A DNA stretch of 48,038 bases, taken from Verrucomicrobiota bacterium (GTDB lineage Bacteria > Verrucomicrobiota > Verrucomicrobiia > Limisphaerales > JADLHS01). The translations under genes and the position numbers were made by a program. Location: positions 1 to 48,038 of the forward strand of contig JANXWY010000065.1 in assembly GCA_025350905.1 (NCBI GenBank), in the 5' to 3' direction. Under the pieces are notes generated by a model, which was not told the DNA's origin, did no database searches, and worked only from the letters and a program-made list of their open reading frames with translations. This document shows, piece after piece, positions 40,536-48,038 of this stretch (the first letter of the stretch is position 1; each line of letters opens with the position of its first letter).

Positions 40536-41516
40536 GTGAAGCCACTGACGAGTTACACTTGCAAGCTGACGGATGAGCAGGCGGCGACGTTGAAGTCGTG
40601 TCTAGCCGCGCGGAATTTCAAGCCGCGCGAAGTGCCATACGCGCGGTTCGCCGGCGAGAAGGAAAAGACGAACGTGGTGTTTTATGAAAGCGGCAAACTG
40701 GTCGTGCAAGGGAAGGGGACGCAGGAGTTTGTCGAATTCGTGCTGGAGCCGGAGGTGTTGCAGGAGGCGCGCCTGGGTTACGAAGCCGTGCTCAATCCGG
40801 AGTTGCTGCTCCCGCGCATTGGGGTGGACGAGAGCGGGAAGGGCGATTTCTTTGGACCGATGTGTGTGGCGGGGGTTTATGTGAATGCGTCGGTCATCAA
40901 CGCCTGGCAGGACGCGGGCGTGCGCGACTCAAAGAACATTTCCAGCGACAAGAAGATTTCCGAGCTCGCGAAGTTGATTCGCGAGACACCGGGTTGCGTG
41001 ACGACCGTCGTGCCGATTGGAAATGAGGCTTACAACCGGTTGTACGCCAAGATGCGCAGCGTCAACCCGGTGCTGGCCTGGGGTCATGCGCGGGTGATTG
41101 AAAACTTGATGGGCCAGAAGCATCGGATGAATCCGGCGCCGGTGCGGGCCATCAGCGATCAGTTTGCCGCGAGCAAGAGTGTGGTGGAGAAGTCGTTGAT
41201 GTCGCTGGGACGCGCGATTGAATTGGTGCAACGGCACAAGGCGGAAGCCGATCTGGCGGTGGCGGCGGCTTCGATTCTGGCCCGAGATGAATTTGTGACG
41301 CGGTTGGCCGGGTTGGGGAAAGAATACGGGGTGGAACTGCCGAAAGGCGCGGGCGCAAACGTGGATGCGCTGGCGAAGGAGCTCTTTCTAACGCACGGGG
41401 CCGATGCGTTAGCCAAAATAGCCAAAATGCACTTTCGCACGGCGTTACGGGCGCAAGGTTTGCCGGAACCGCCGAAAACGGAGTGGCGAAAAAGCGGTGC
41501 ATCAAAAATAACCTAA
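40536..41516 (+). CDS. rnhC: Ribonuclease HIII
   Basis: 326 residues, GTG at 40536. Degrades RNA in RNA-DNA hybrids. The N-terminal TBP-like substrate-binding domain (YTCKLTDEQAATLKSCL to KGTQEFVEF) marks type HIII. The catalytic domain has GVDESGKGDFFGP with Asp and Glu, DSKNISSDKK, and AEADLAVAAASILARDEF with the later acidic residue. Complete and intact. Its first 29 codons are repeated 850 bases upstream, with an HNH module in between, so the present 5' end may have been supplied by an insertion event. Confidence 0.93.
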   Translation: MKPLTSYTCKLTDEQAATLKSCLAARNFKPREVPYARFAGEKEKTNVVFYESGKLVVQGKGTQEFVEFVLEPEVLQEARLGYEAVLNPELLLPRIGVDESGKGDFFGPMCVAGVYVNASVINAWQDAGVRDSKNISSDKKISELAKLIRETPGCVTTVVPIGNEAYNRLYAKMRSVNPVLAWGHARVIENLMGQKHRMNPAPVRAISDQFAASKSVVEKSLMSLGRAIELVQRHKAEADLAVAAASILARDEFVTRLAGLGKEYGVELPKGAGANVDALAKELFLTHGADALAKIAKMHFRTALRAQGLPEPPKTEWRKSGASKIT

Positions 41517-41524
41517 ATACGCCA

Positions 41525-41553
41525 TTGACACTCTGGCGAACCTTTTCTATTTT
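41525..41553 (+). promoter_or_regulatory. Sigma-70-type promoter for the tRNA-tuf operon
   Basis: TTGACA (41525-41530), 17-base spacer, TATTTT (41548-41553). It is 130 bases upstream of tRNA-Thr and the only strong consensus promoter I see before the translation operon. Confidence 0.65.
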
Positions 41554-41684
41554 CGTCCCCGTCTTAGAGCTGTACAAGAGACAAGCGACCAAACCCTCAG
41601 GCTTTTCGAAATTGAAAAGATGCGGGGGAGGTCTTTTGTCGCTTGAGCGCATCAGGTTGAAAACGAGTAAAGACTAACGGGATC

Positions 41685-41760
41685 GCCCATGTAGCTCAGT
41701 TGGTAGAGCACGTCCTTGGTAAGGACGAGGTCATCAGTTCGATCCTGATCATGGGCTCCA
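41685..41760 (+). tRNA. tRNA-Thr (anticodon GGT)
   Basis: Acceptor GCCCATG/CATGGGC, anticodon stem CGTCC/GGACG with loop TTGGTAA giving GGT, T loop TTCGATC, encoded CCA at 41758-41760. Directly upstream of tuf. Confidence 0.97.
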
Positions 41761-41816
41761 GACAATTTAAAAGACGTATTAACTAGAACGCTAACGACAA
41801 CAACGCAGGAAATAAC

Positions 41817-43007
41817 ATGGCAAAAGAGCAATTTCAACGAACGAAGCCGCATGTGAACGTCGGCACGATTGGTCACGTTGACCACGGCAAGTCTACCCTG
41901 ACGGCGGCGATCGTCGCGGTCCAACACCGTAAGGGGCTCGCGCCAGCGATTTCCTATGCCGACATTACCAAGGGCGGCACGGTGCGCGATGACACCAAGA
42001 CGGTGACGATTGCCGTCTCGCACGTCGAATACGAGAGTGCCAAGCGTCATTATGCGCACGTGGATTGCCCCGGACACGCGGATTATATCAAAAACATGAT
42101 TACGGGCGCCGCCCAGATGGACGGCGCGTGTTTGGTCGTGAGCGCGGCGGACGGTCCGATGCCGCAGACCCGCGAACATATTTTGCTCGCCCGTCAGGTC
42201 GGAGTGCCGAGCATCGTTGTTTTCCTGAACAAGGTGGATCTCGCCGATGCCGATTTGCTGGAGTTGATCGAGATGGAAATTCGGGATCTGCTCACGAAGT
42301 ACGGTTTCCCCGGCGACAAAACGCCGATCGTTCGCGGTTCGGCGACGGCCGCAATGGCGGGCACGCCCGAAGGCGAAAAGGCGATTCAAGACTTGCTGGA
42401 CGCGCTGGACAACTTTGTGCCCGACCCGTTGCGCGAAGTGGACAAGCCGTTTCTCATGTGTGTGGAAGACGTGTTCAACATTGAAGGTCGCGGCACGGTC
42501 GTGACCGGGCGCGTGGAACGCGGCGTCCTCAAGAAAATGGACGAAGTCGAGATTGTCGGGCTGCAAGAAACCCGCAAGACGACGGCCACGGACATCGAAA
42601 TGTTCCGCAAATTGCTCGACAGTGCCACGGCCGGGGACAACGTCGGTGTGCTGTTGCGCGGCACGAAGAAGGATGAAGTGGATCGCGGCATGGTTCTGGC
42701 CAAGCCCGGCTCCATCAAGCCGCACACGAAGTTTAAGGCGGAAGTTTACGTGTTATCGAAGGATGAAGGCGGGCGGCACACCCCGTTTTTCACCAACTAT
42801 CGCCCGCAATTTTATTTCCGTACCTCCGATGTGACCGGCACGTTGAATCTTCCGACCGGAGTGGAAATGGTAATGCCCGGCGACAATGTGTCGGTGGACG
42901 TAGAGCTGCAAAAACCGGTCGCCATGGAAAAAGGCCAGCGCTTCGCGATTCGCGAAGGTGGACGAACCATTGGGGCGGGCCGCATTAGCGAAGTGATCGC
43001 GGCCTAA
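41817..43007 (+). CDS. tuf: Elongation factor Tu
   Basis: 396 residues, ATG 41817. Brings aminoacyl-tRNA to the ribosome. GTPase motifs: [36 protein letters not shown] and SATAAMAG-type [13 protein letters not shown]. Domains 2 and 3 complete ([47 protein letters not shown]-like end). Between tRNA-Thr and tRNA-Trp/tRNA-Ser in the classic tRNA-tuf-secE order. Confidence 0.98.
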   Translation: MAKEQFQRTKPHVNVGTIGHVDHGKSTLTAAIVAVQHRKGLAPAISYADITKGGTVRDDTKTVTIAVSHVEYESAKRHYAHVDCPGHADYIKNMITGAAQMDGACLVVSAADGPMPQTREHILLARQVGVPSIVVFLNKVDLADADLLELIEMEIRDLLTKYGFPGDKTPIVRGSATAAMAGTPEGEKAIQDLLDALDNFVPDPLREVDKPFLMCVEDVFNIEGRGTVVTGRVERGVLKKMDEVEIVGLQETRKTTATDIEMFRKLLDSATAGDNVGVLLRGTKKDEVDRGMVLAKPGSIKPHTKFKAEVYVLSKDEGGRHTPFFTNYRPQFYFRTSDVTGTLNLPTGVEMVMPGDNVSVDVELQKPVAMEKGQRFAIREGGRTIGAGRISEVIAA

Positions 43008-43022
43008 GGTTTAATGGTCGTG

Positions 43023-43051
43023 CGGAGGCGGGCGGGCAACCGCGGCCTCCG
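43023..43051 (+). terminator. Hairpin after tuf
   Basis: CGGAGGC and GCCTCCG form a stem between tuf and tRNA-Trp. No T run; a processing or weak termination hairpin is possible. Confidence 0.3.
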
Positions 43052-43088
43052 ACCTAGTCCGGTTGAGCCAGGCGGAGAATTTCCGAGT

Positions 43089-43164
43089 AGGGCGTTAGCT
43101 CAATTGGTAGAGTAGCGGTCTCCAAAACCGTTGGTTGAAGGTTCAAGTCCTTCACGCCCTGCCA
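43089..43164 (+). tRNA. tRNA-Trp (anticodon CCA)
   Basis: Acceptor AGGGCGT/ACGCCCT, anticodon loop CTCCAAA giving CCA, T loop TTCAAGT, encoded CCA end at 43162-43164. Confidence 0.97.
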
Positions 43165-43173
43165 ATCCAGGCT

Positions 43174-43263
43174 GGAGAGGTGGCAGAGTGGTCTATCGCG
43201 GCGGTCTTGAAAACCGCTTTCCACGCAAGTGGAACGGGGGTTCGAATCCCTCCCTCTCCGCCA
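43174..43263 (+). tRNA. tRNA-Ser (anticodon TGA)
   Basis: Acceptor GGAGAGG/CCTCTCC, anticodon loop CTTGAAA giving TGA, long variable arm TTCCACGCAAGTGGAA typical of serine tRNAs, encoded CCA at 43261-43263. Nine bases after tRNA-Trp. Confidence 0.96.
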
Positions 43264-43271
43264 GAATAATT

Positions 43272-43523
43272 GTGAACTTAACAACAAGTTTAATTTGGGT
43301 CGCGGTCGTTGGCGTCATCTTTGGCCTCCTCTGGTGGCAGGGACAACTCCAGCGTTTTTCCGTTTACTGGCGGCAGACAATGGAGGAGTTGCGGAAATGC
43401 ACCTGGCCGACCTGGGTGGAACTCAAGGGTTCGACCGTGGTGGTCATGGCGGCCATCCTCCTGCTTGGCGTGTTCACGTTTGCGGCTGATCAAATTCTTT
43501 TCGTTTTGTTCATTAAACTCTAG
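43272..43523 (+). CDS. secE: Preprotein translocase subunit SecE
   Basis: 83 residues from GTG 43272, right after tRNA-Ser; the frame is open further upstream through both tRNAs, which is not coding. Part of the SecYEG channel. RQTMEELRKCTWPTWVELKG is the conserved cytoplasmic segment before the essential helix (VVVMAAILLLGVFTFAADQI). An extra N-terminal hydrophobic helix (SLIWVAVVGVIFGLLWW) is present, giving two helices. nusG follows after five bases, as in most bacteria. Confidence 0.92.
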   Translation: MNLTTSLIWVAVVGVIFGLLWWQGQLQRFSVYWRQTMEELRKCTWPTWVELKGSTVVVMAAILLLGVFTFAADQILFVLFIKL

Positions 43524-43528
43524 GCCGC

Positions 43529-44077
43529 ATGAAAAACCAGTGGTTCGTGATTCATACCCTCTCCGGCCAGGAGCAGAAGGTCAAAGAGAGCATCGAGAAG
43601 CGCATCAAGTCCGAGGAAATGGGCGAGTTTATCGCTGAAGTGCTCGTCCCGATGGAAAAAGTTGTGGAGGTGCGAAACCAGAAAAAAACGGTCACCAACC
43701 GCAAGCTACATCCGGGTTATGTGTACATCCACATGGCCTTGCTCGATGAGGCGAACCGCGTCATTCCGAAGCCGTTCTATTTCATCAAGGAAACGCAGGG
43801 CGCGATCGGTTTCGTGGGGGGCGAGCATCCGCACACGGCGACGGACGCCGAGATGGAAACCATCAAGTCGGTGGTGTCCGCGTCCGAAGAAACGGAGCGC
43901 CCGAAGGTGGCGTTTAACGTCGGCGAAACCGTTAAGATTAACAACGGGCCGTTTCTCAATTTCGGTGGCGTGATCGAAGAAGTGGATCCGGACCGCGGCA
44001 AACTGAAGGTCACGGTCAACATTTTTGGACGCAACACGCCGGTCGAGTTGGAATACTGGCAGGTGGAGAAGGGTTAA
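43529..44077 (+). CDS. nusG: Transcription termination/antitermination factor NusG
   Basis: 182 residues, ATG 43529. NGN domain: QWFVIHTLSGQEQKVKESIE, LVPMEKVVEVRNQKKT, LHPGYVYIHMAL and GAIGFVGGEH; C-terminal KOW domain from FNVGETVKINNGPFLNFGGV to the end. Links RNA polymerase to Rho or the ribosome. Normal length. A repeat-containing gap of 103 bases separates it from rplK. Confidence 0.96.
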   Translation: MKNQWFVIHTLSGQEQKVKESIEKRIKSEEMGEFIAEVLVPMEKVVEVRNQKKTVTNRKLHPGYVYIHMALLDEANRVIPKPFYFIKETQGAIGFVGGEHPHTATDAEMETIKSVVSASEETERPKVAFNVGETVKINNGPFLNFGGVIEEVDPDRGKLKVTVNIFGRNTPVELEYWQVEKG

Positions 44078-44089
44078 ATCGGGCTTGGT

Positions 44090-44170
44090 CTTACGCTTGA
44101 TCGTAATCTTAATCACGAAGAATGCGAGGCAGAGCTAAAGACTAAGAGAATAATTAAGATTAAGAAAAAG
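44090..44170. repeat. A/T-rich imperfect palindrome, copy 2
   Basis: CTTACGCTTGATC at the left and AATTAAGATTAAGAAAAAG at the right, related to 27143-27220. It lies between nusG and rplK inside the operon. Confidence 0.5.
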
Positions 44171-44180
44171 AAATTTTTGT

Positions 44181-44606
44181 ATGGCTAAGAAAGTTACAGG
44201 CATCATCAAGTTGCAAATCCCCGCCGGTCAGGCGAATCCCGCGCCGCCCGTCGGTCCGGCGCTCGGCCAGCACGGCGTCAACATCATGGGTTTCTGCAAG
44301 GAATTTAACGCCGTCACCAAAGGGGATGCCGGGCTGGTGATTCCGGTCGTGATCACGGTTTACCAGGACAAATCTTTTACCTTCATCACCAAGTCGCCGC
44401 CCGCCTCGGTGCTGCTCAAGAAAGCCGCGGGCATCACCGCCGGCTCGAAAGTGCCCAACAAGGAAAAGGTGGGCAAGGTGACGCGCAAACAGGTGCTCGA
44501 AATCGTCAAGATGAAGAAAAGCGACATGAACACGACTTCGGAGGAAGCCGCGTTTCGCGTCGTCTCAGGTACCGCCCGTAGTATGGGCATTGAAGTCGTC
44601 GGATAA
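44181..44606 (+). CDS. rplK: 50S ribosomal protein L11
   Basis: 141 residues, ATG 44181. [37 protein letters not shown], and the C-terminal RNA-binding domain with [20 protein letters not shown], then [14 protein letters not shown]. Part of the GTPase-associated centre. No Shine-Dalgarno sequence is seen: the start is preceded by AAGAAATTTTTGT. Confidence 0.97.
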   Translation: MAKKVTGIIKLQIPAGQANPAPPVGPALGQHGVNIMGFCKEFNAVTKGDAGLVIPVVITVYQDKSFTFITKSPPASVLLKKAAGITAGSKVPNKEKVGKVTRKQVLEIVKMKKSDMNTTSEEAAFRVVSGTARSMGIEVVG

Positions 44607-44655
44607 ACCAACAACGCGGGAGAGTCTGTGGGACTCGTCTGCACCGCTCATAAAC

Positions 44656-45351
44656 ATGCCAAGCAAACGATACAAAAAAGCGCTCGAACAAGTGGACGCC
44701 GCCAAGGCGTATCCGCTGAAGGACGCCGTGGGCGTTCTGGGGAAGTTTCCCAAAGCTAAATTTAACGAAACCGTTGACCTCGCGTTCCGCCTGGGGGTGG
44801 ACCCAAAGCAATCCGATCAAATGGTGCGCGGCACGGTGCCCTTGCCGAACGGAAGCGGCAAAAACGTCCGCGTGCTGGTGTTCGCCAAGACCGGCGCGGC
44901 GGCTGATGCGGCCAAAGCGGCCGGTGCGGAGTTCGTCGGCTTTGAAGACATGATCGCCAAGTGCAATGGCGGCTGGTCGGACTTTGATGTGGCGGTCGCC
45001 ACGCCTGAAGCGATGATCGAGGTGCGCAAATTGGGCAAGGTGCTCGGGCCGCGCGGGCTCATGCCCAATCCGAAGACCGGCACCGTGACCGAAGACACCG
45101 CGAAAGCCGTGAAGGAAGTCAAAGCCGGCCGCGTCGAGTTCAAAGTGGACAAGGCGGGGAATATTCATGTGGCGGTCGGCAAGGTCTCCTTTCCGCCGGC
45201 GCAGCTCGAGGAAAACGCCCGGGCCGTGATTGACGCGGTGGCGAAGGCGAAGCCCGCCGCGGTGAAGGGCACGTACATTCATAGCTGCACGATTTCGGCG
45301 ACGATGAGTCCGCCGGTGCGGGTGGACATTCGCGAGTTTGCGGCCCATTAA
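44656..45351 (+). CDS. rplA: 50S ribosomal protein L1
   Basis: 231 residues from ATG 44656 ([15 protein letters not shown]); the frame is open to 44590 and overlaps rplK, but this start is the family's. [50 protein letters not shown] and [15 protein letters not shown] are conserved. A small hairpin GAGTC/GACTC lies just upstream in the 49-base gap. L1 often represses this operon, but I see no clear L1 site. Confidence 0.97.
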   Translation: MPSKRYKKALEQVDAAKAYPLKDAVGVLGKFPKAKFNETVDLAFRLGVDPKQSDQMVRGTVPLPNGSGKNVRVLVFAKTGAAADAAKAAGAEFVGFEDMIAKCNGGWSDFDVAVATPEAMIEVRKLGKVLGPRGLMPNPKTGTVTEDTAKAVKEVKAGRVEFKVDKAGNIHVAVGKVSFPPAQLEENARAVIDAVAKAKPAAVKGTYIHSCTISATMSPPVRVDIREFAAH

Positions 45352-45370
45352 CCTTCAACCCCTTTCATCC

Positions 45371-45883
45371 ATGCGCGCAGAAAAGCAAATTCTCACCAAA
45401 GAGTATATCGGTCGCCTGAATGCCTCACCCTTCTTCATCGTCGTGAGCTATCACGGCTTGAAGGTTGAGCAGATGACCAACCTCCGCAAGAGCCTGGTCA
45501 AGGCGGGCGCGGAAGTCCACGTCGTCAAGAACTCCATTTTCCGCATCGCCGCCAAGGAAGCCGGCGTGGCGGATTTAAACGGCGCCCTCGAGGGACAGGT
45601 GGCCGTCGTAACGGGCCAGAAAGATGTGTCCGCGACCGCCAAAGCGCTGAAAGTTTTCGGCAAGGAAAACGAAAAGCTGAAGATCAAATTCGGCTACCTG
45701 AACAGCAAACGCATGGAGCAGGCCGACATCCTGACCTTGGCGGAATTGCCGAGCATCGAAGTGCTGCGGAGCAAATTGCTGGGTGTGATCAGCGCGCCGG
45801 CCACCAAGCTCGTGGTGCTGCTTAATACCCCGGGATCGCAGCTGGCCCGCGTCATCAAGGCGAAGGCGGAGCAGGCCGCGTAA
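45371..45883 (+). CDS. rplJ: 50S ribosomal protein L10
   Basis: 170 residues from ATG 45371 (MRAEKQILTKEYIGRLN). FFIVVSYHGLKVEQMTNLRK, VVKNSIFRIAAKEAG, and the C-terminal helix that binds L12 dimers (APATKLVVLLNTPGSQLARV). Base of the L7/L12 stalk. Followed by a 134-base gap before rplL. Confidence 0.96.
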   Translation: MRAEKQILTKEYIGRLNASPFFIVVSYHGLKVEQMTNLRKSLVKAGAEVHVVKNSIFRIAAKEAGVADLNGALEGQVAVVTGQKDVSATAKALKVFGKENEKLKIKFGYLNSKRMEQADILTLAELPSIEVLRSKLLGVISAPATKLVVLLNTPGSQLARVIKAKAEQAA

Positions 45884-45891
45884 CCAAATTT

Positions 45892-45914
45892 CCCACCGAC
45901 CAGCCATCGGCGGG
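45892..45914 (+). promoter_or_regulatory. Hairpin between rplJ and rplL
   Basis: CCCACCGA and TCGGCGGG pair with one mismatch, seven-base loop, nine bases after the rplJ stop. Possible RNA processing or attenuation element. Confidence 0.3.
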
Positions 45915-46017
45915 AGCAAACAAACAACCACGTAAATCGTCGGTTCACAGGCTGTGAACTCAAAACATCCGTGGCCACGGCTGACGACGATACGAACCGA
46001 AAGACAAGAGTAACTAT

Positions 46018-46404
46018 ATGGCAGACATCGCAAACATTGTTGAAGAACTAAGCAAGTTGACGGTCATCGAAGCCGCGGACCTGGTCAAGAAATTGGAAGA
46101 GAAGTGGGGCGTTACCGCCGCCGCGCCGGTGGCGGTGGCCGCCGCGGGTGCCGCCGGTGGCGCGGCCGCCGCGCCCGAAGCCGCGAAGGACACGTTCGAC
46201 GTGATCCTGGCTTCCTTGCCTGCGGACAAAAAGATTGCCGTGATCAAAGCCGTCCGCGAAATCAAGGCCGGCCTCGGATTGGCCGAAGCCAAGGCCCTTG
46301 TGGAAGGGGCGCCCAAGCCGATCTTGGAAGGCGCGAACAAGGCCGACAGCGACGCGGCCAAGAAGAAGTTGGAAGAAGCCGGCGCGAAAGTCGAAGTCAA
46401 GTAA
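46018..46404 (+). CDS. rplL: 50S ribosomal protein L7/L12
   Basis: 128 residues, ATG 46018. N-terminal dimerisation helix ([20 protein letters not shown]), Ala/Gly hinge, and the C-terminal factor-binding domain ([38 protein letters not shown]). Normal length. Confidence 0.97.
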   Translation: MADIANIVEELSKLTVIEAADLVKKLEEKWGVTAAAPVAVAAAGAAGGAAAAPEAAKDTFDVILASLPADKKIAVIKAVREIKAGLGLAEAKALVEGAPKPILEGANKADSDAAKKKLEEAGAKVEVK

Positions 46405-46421
46405 TCACGGGTTGAATAGGT

Positions 46422-46450
46422 GGGGCGACGTTGGCCAACGGCGTCGCCCC
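46422..46450 (+). terminator. Strong hairpin between rplL and rpoB
   Basis: GGGGCGACG and CGTCGCCCC form a perfect nine-base stem, 18 bases after rplL. No T run. It fits the known attenuation point between ribosomal genes and rpoB in other bacteria; here that is inference. The rest of the 221-base gap shows nothing clear. Confidence 0.45.
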
Positions 46451-46625
46451 GCATTCGCCCCACGTGCGAGAAATTTCCGATTCACCACCCAGCGTAGCAG
46501 AGCCCCGAGCGAGTTCGGGGTTCGAGAGTCGGCAAGTTCGCGATTGAACGTCGCGGGCTTGCCTAGTGTCGTTTTTGTAAAACTAACGGTTCGGTCGTAA
46601 GACCGGCCAAGTCCAAAAGGTCCAA

Positions 46626-48038
46626 ATGCCATCGCGAGCCACTGAACGAGTCAATTTCGGTAAAATCAAGGAGATCATCGTCCCGCCGAATTTGATCGAA
46701 CTCCAAACCACTTCCTACAAGGAATTCCTGCAGGCCGACCTGCCGCAGTCCAAGCGCAAAAACTTGGGCATGCAGGCCGTCTTCACCGAGGTCTTCCCGA
46801 TTGAGAGCTACGACGGCAAGTGCGTCCTGGATTTTCATTCCTATGAAATCGGCCCGCCCAAAATTGACTGGCTCGAATGTCTGCGCGAGGGCCTGACCTA
46901 CGGCGCGCCGCTCTACGTCACGTTCCTGCTCAAGGATGAAAAAGGCAGCAAGGAAGAGCGCGTGTTCATGGGCGAATTGCCCCTGATGACGCCGCAGGGC
47001 ACCTTCGTGATCAATGGCGCCGAACGCGTCATCGTCAGCCAGTTGCACCGGTCGCCCGGCATCGCATTCGAGGAGACGATTCATCCGAACGGCAAGAAGC
47101 TCCACAGTTTTCGCGTCATTCCCGACCGGGGCTCGTGGTATGAGGCGCAGTTCGACACGAGCGATTTGCTCTACGTCTATCTCGATCGCAAGAAACGCCG
47201 CCGGAAATTTCTCACCACCACGCTGTTCCGGGCGCTCGCGTTTCTGGATGGCGATGCCAAGGATTCCAAGAAGGACGGCGACAAGCATCGCGGTACGGAC
47301 GAGGAAATTCTCAAGCTGTTCTACGAAGTCGAGGATCTCACCGTCAAGGAAGCGGAAAAGCTGGATGACTTGCAGAACAAAGTTTTGATTCAAGACGCCA
47401 CCGATGAAGACAAGGGGCTGGTCGTCGCGCGCGCCTTTGAGCCGCTGTCCAAGGCGGTCGTCAAGCAAATCGCCGAACTGGGCGTGACCAAGATCAAGGT
47501 CGTGGATACTTCGATTGATGAAGGCATCATCATCAAGTGCATGAAGAAGGATCCGGCGAAAAATGAGGAAGAAGCCCTCAAGGATATTTATCGCCGCCTC
47601 CGGCCTGGAGATCCGCCGACGGCGGCCAACGCCAAGGCACTTATCAAGCGTTTGTTCTTTGATCCGAAACGCTATGACTTGGGCCGGGTCGGTCGGTACA
47701 AGATCAACCAGAAGATCGGCCTCAGTAATAAAAATGAGTCGCGCGTCCTGACCAAGGAGGATCTGGTCGAGGCGACGAAATACCTGCTCCGGGTCAAGAA
47801 AGGCGAAGGCTCGCTGGACGACATTGATCACTTGGGCAGCCGCCGCATCCGTACCGTGGGCGAATTACTGGCCAACCAGTGTCGCGTCGGGCTGGCGCGC
47901 ACCGAGCGCCTGGTGAAGGAACGCATGACGCTGTTCGATCAGGGCCTCGAAGCGATGACGCCGCAAAAGCTCATCAACCCGAAGGCGCTCTCCGCCGTTA
48001 TTCGCGATTTCTTTGGCCGCTCGCAGCTCAGCCAGTTC
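46626..48038 (+). CDS. rpoB: RNA polymerase beta subunit, 3' end missing
   Basis: ATG 46626; 471 codons to the window edge with no stop. N-terminal part of the beta subunit: MPSRATERVNFGKIKEIIVP, PNLIELQTTSYKEFL, FPIESYDGKCVLDFHSYEIG, MGELPLMTPQGTFVINGAER, VIVSQLHRSPGIAFEE and KLIPDRGSW-like FRVIPDRGSWYEAQFD. The later part LDDIDHLGSRRIRTVGELLA is the conserved segment just before the rifampicin region, which lies at or just past the end (FFGRSQLSQF at the last codons is its start). Complete so far, no irregularity. Confidence 0.97.
   Translation, partial: MPSRATERVNFGKIKEIIVPPNLIELQTTSYKEFLQADLPQSKRKNLGMQAVFTEVFPIESYDGKCVLDFHSYEIGPPKIDWLECLREGLTYGAPLYVTFLLKDEKGSKEERVFMGELPLMTPQGTFVINGAERVIVSQLHRSPGIAFEETIHPNGKKLHSFRVIPDRGSWYEAQFDTSDLLYVYLDRKKRRRKFLTTTLFRALAFLDGDAKDSKKDGDKHRGTDEEILKLFYEVEDLTVKEAEKLDDLQNKVLIQDATDEDKGLVVARAFEPLSKAVVKQIAELGVTKIKVVDTSIDEGIIIKCMKKDPAKNEEEALKDIYRRLRPGDPPTAANAKALIKRLFFDPKRYDLGRVGRYKINQKIGLSNKNESRVLTKEDLVEATKYLLRVKKGEGSLDDIDHLGSRRIRTVGELLANQCRVGLARTERLVKERMTLFDQGLEAMTPQKLINPKALSAVIRDFFGRSQLSQF

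Overview
The window is a bacterial chromosome segment of about 48 kb, GC-rich outside one accessory region. Gene content points to Verrucomicrobiota, probably the Pedosphaera/Limisphaera side: a Tat-exported Gfo/Idh oxidoreductase paired with a DUF1080 protein, a DUF4159 protein, a neutral ceramidase, a sialidase-like protein, a formylglycine-generating-enzyme-like domain, many short palindromic repeats, and the order tRNA-Thr, tuf, tRNA-Trp, tRNA-Ser, secE, nusG, rplKAJL, rpoB. This placement is an inference from gene families; no rRNA is present.

Left part (1-11.4 kb): addB (5' end missing) and addA overlap by two bases and encode a recombination helicase-nuclease. A GrpE-like membrane protein converges on addA. 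A repeat-rich gap, tRNA-Lys, a VanZ-like gene that runs antisense into that tRNA, pdxJ, a decayed 21-bp periodic array and a DUF4159 gene follow.

Accessory part (11.4-20.7 kb): small, mostly unrecognised + strand genes, each followed by a foldable site that looks like an integron attC. One attC is split by a group II intron. Two truncated IS110-like ends sit just after attC sites. I see no integron integrase, so this resembles a CALIN (cluster of attC sites lacking an integrase). Several genes here are broken: a frameshifted zinc ribbon gene, and an FGE-like gene with a deletion and an amber codon.

Middle part (20.8-34.2 kb): exported degradative proteins on the minus strand (sialidase-like, ceramidase, a membrane coiled-coil protein, Gfo/Idh, DUF1080). 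Then come a LolC/LolD-type exporter pair, a methyltransferase, an MFS transporter, a cysteine desulfurase, and a mutY gene that carries three palindromic insertions inside its reading frame.

Right part (34.5-48 kb): a membrane-anchored serpin with a zinc ribbon, a PTS EIIA gene with an in-frame amber codon, a Sel1-repeat trypsin-like lipoprotein with a small partner gene, a two-gene HNH module that interrupts a duplicated rnhC start, and the translation/transcription operon ending in a partial rpoB.
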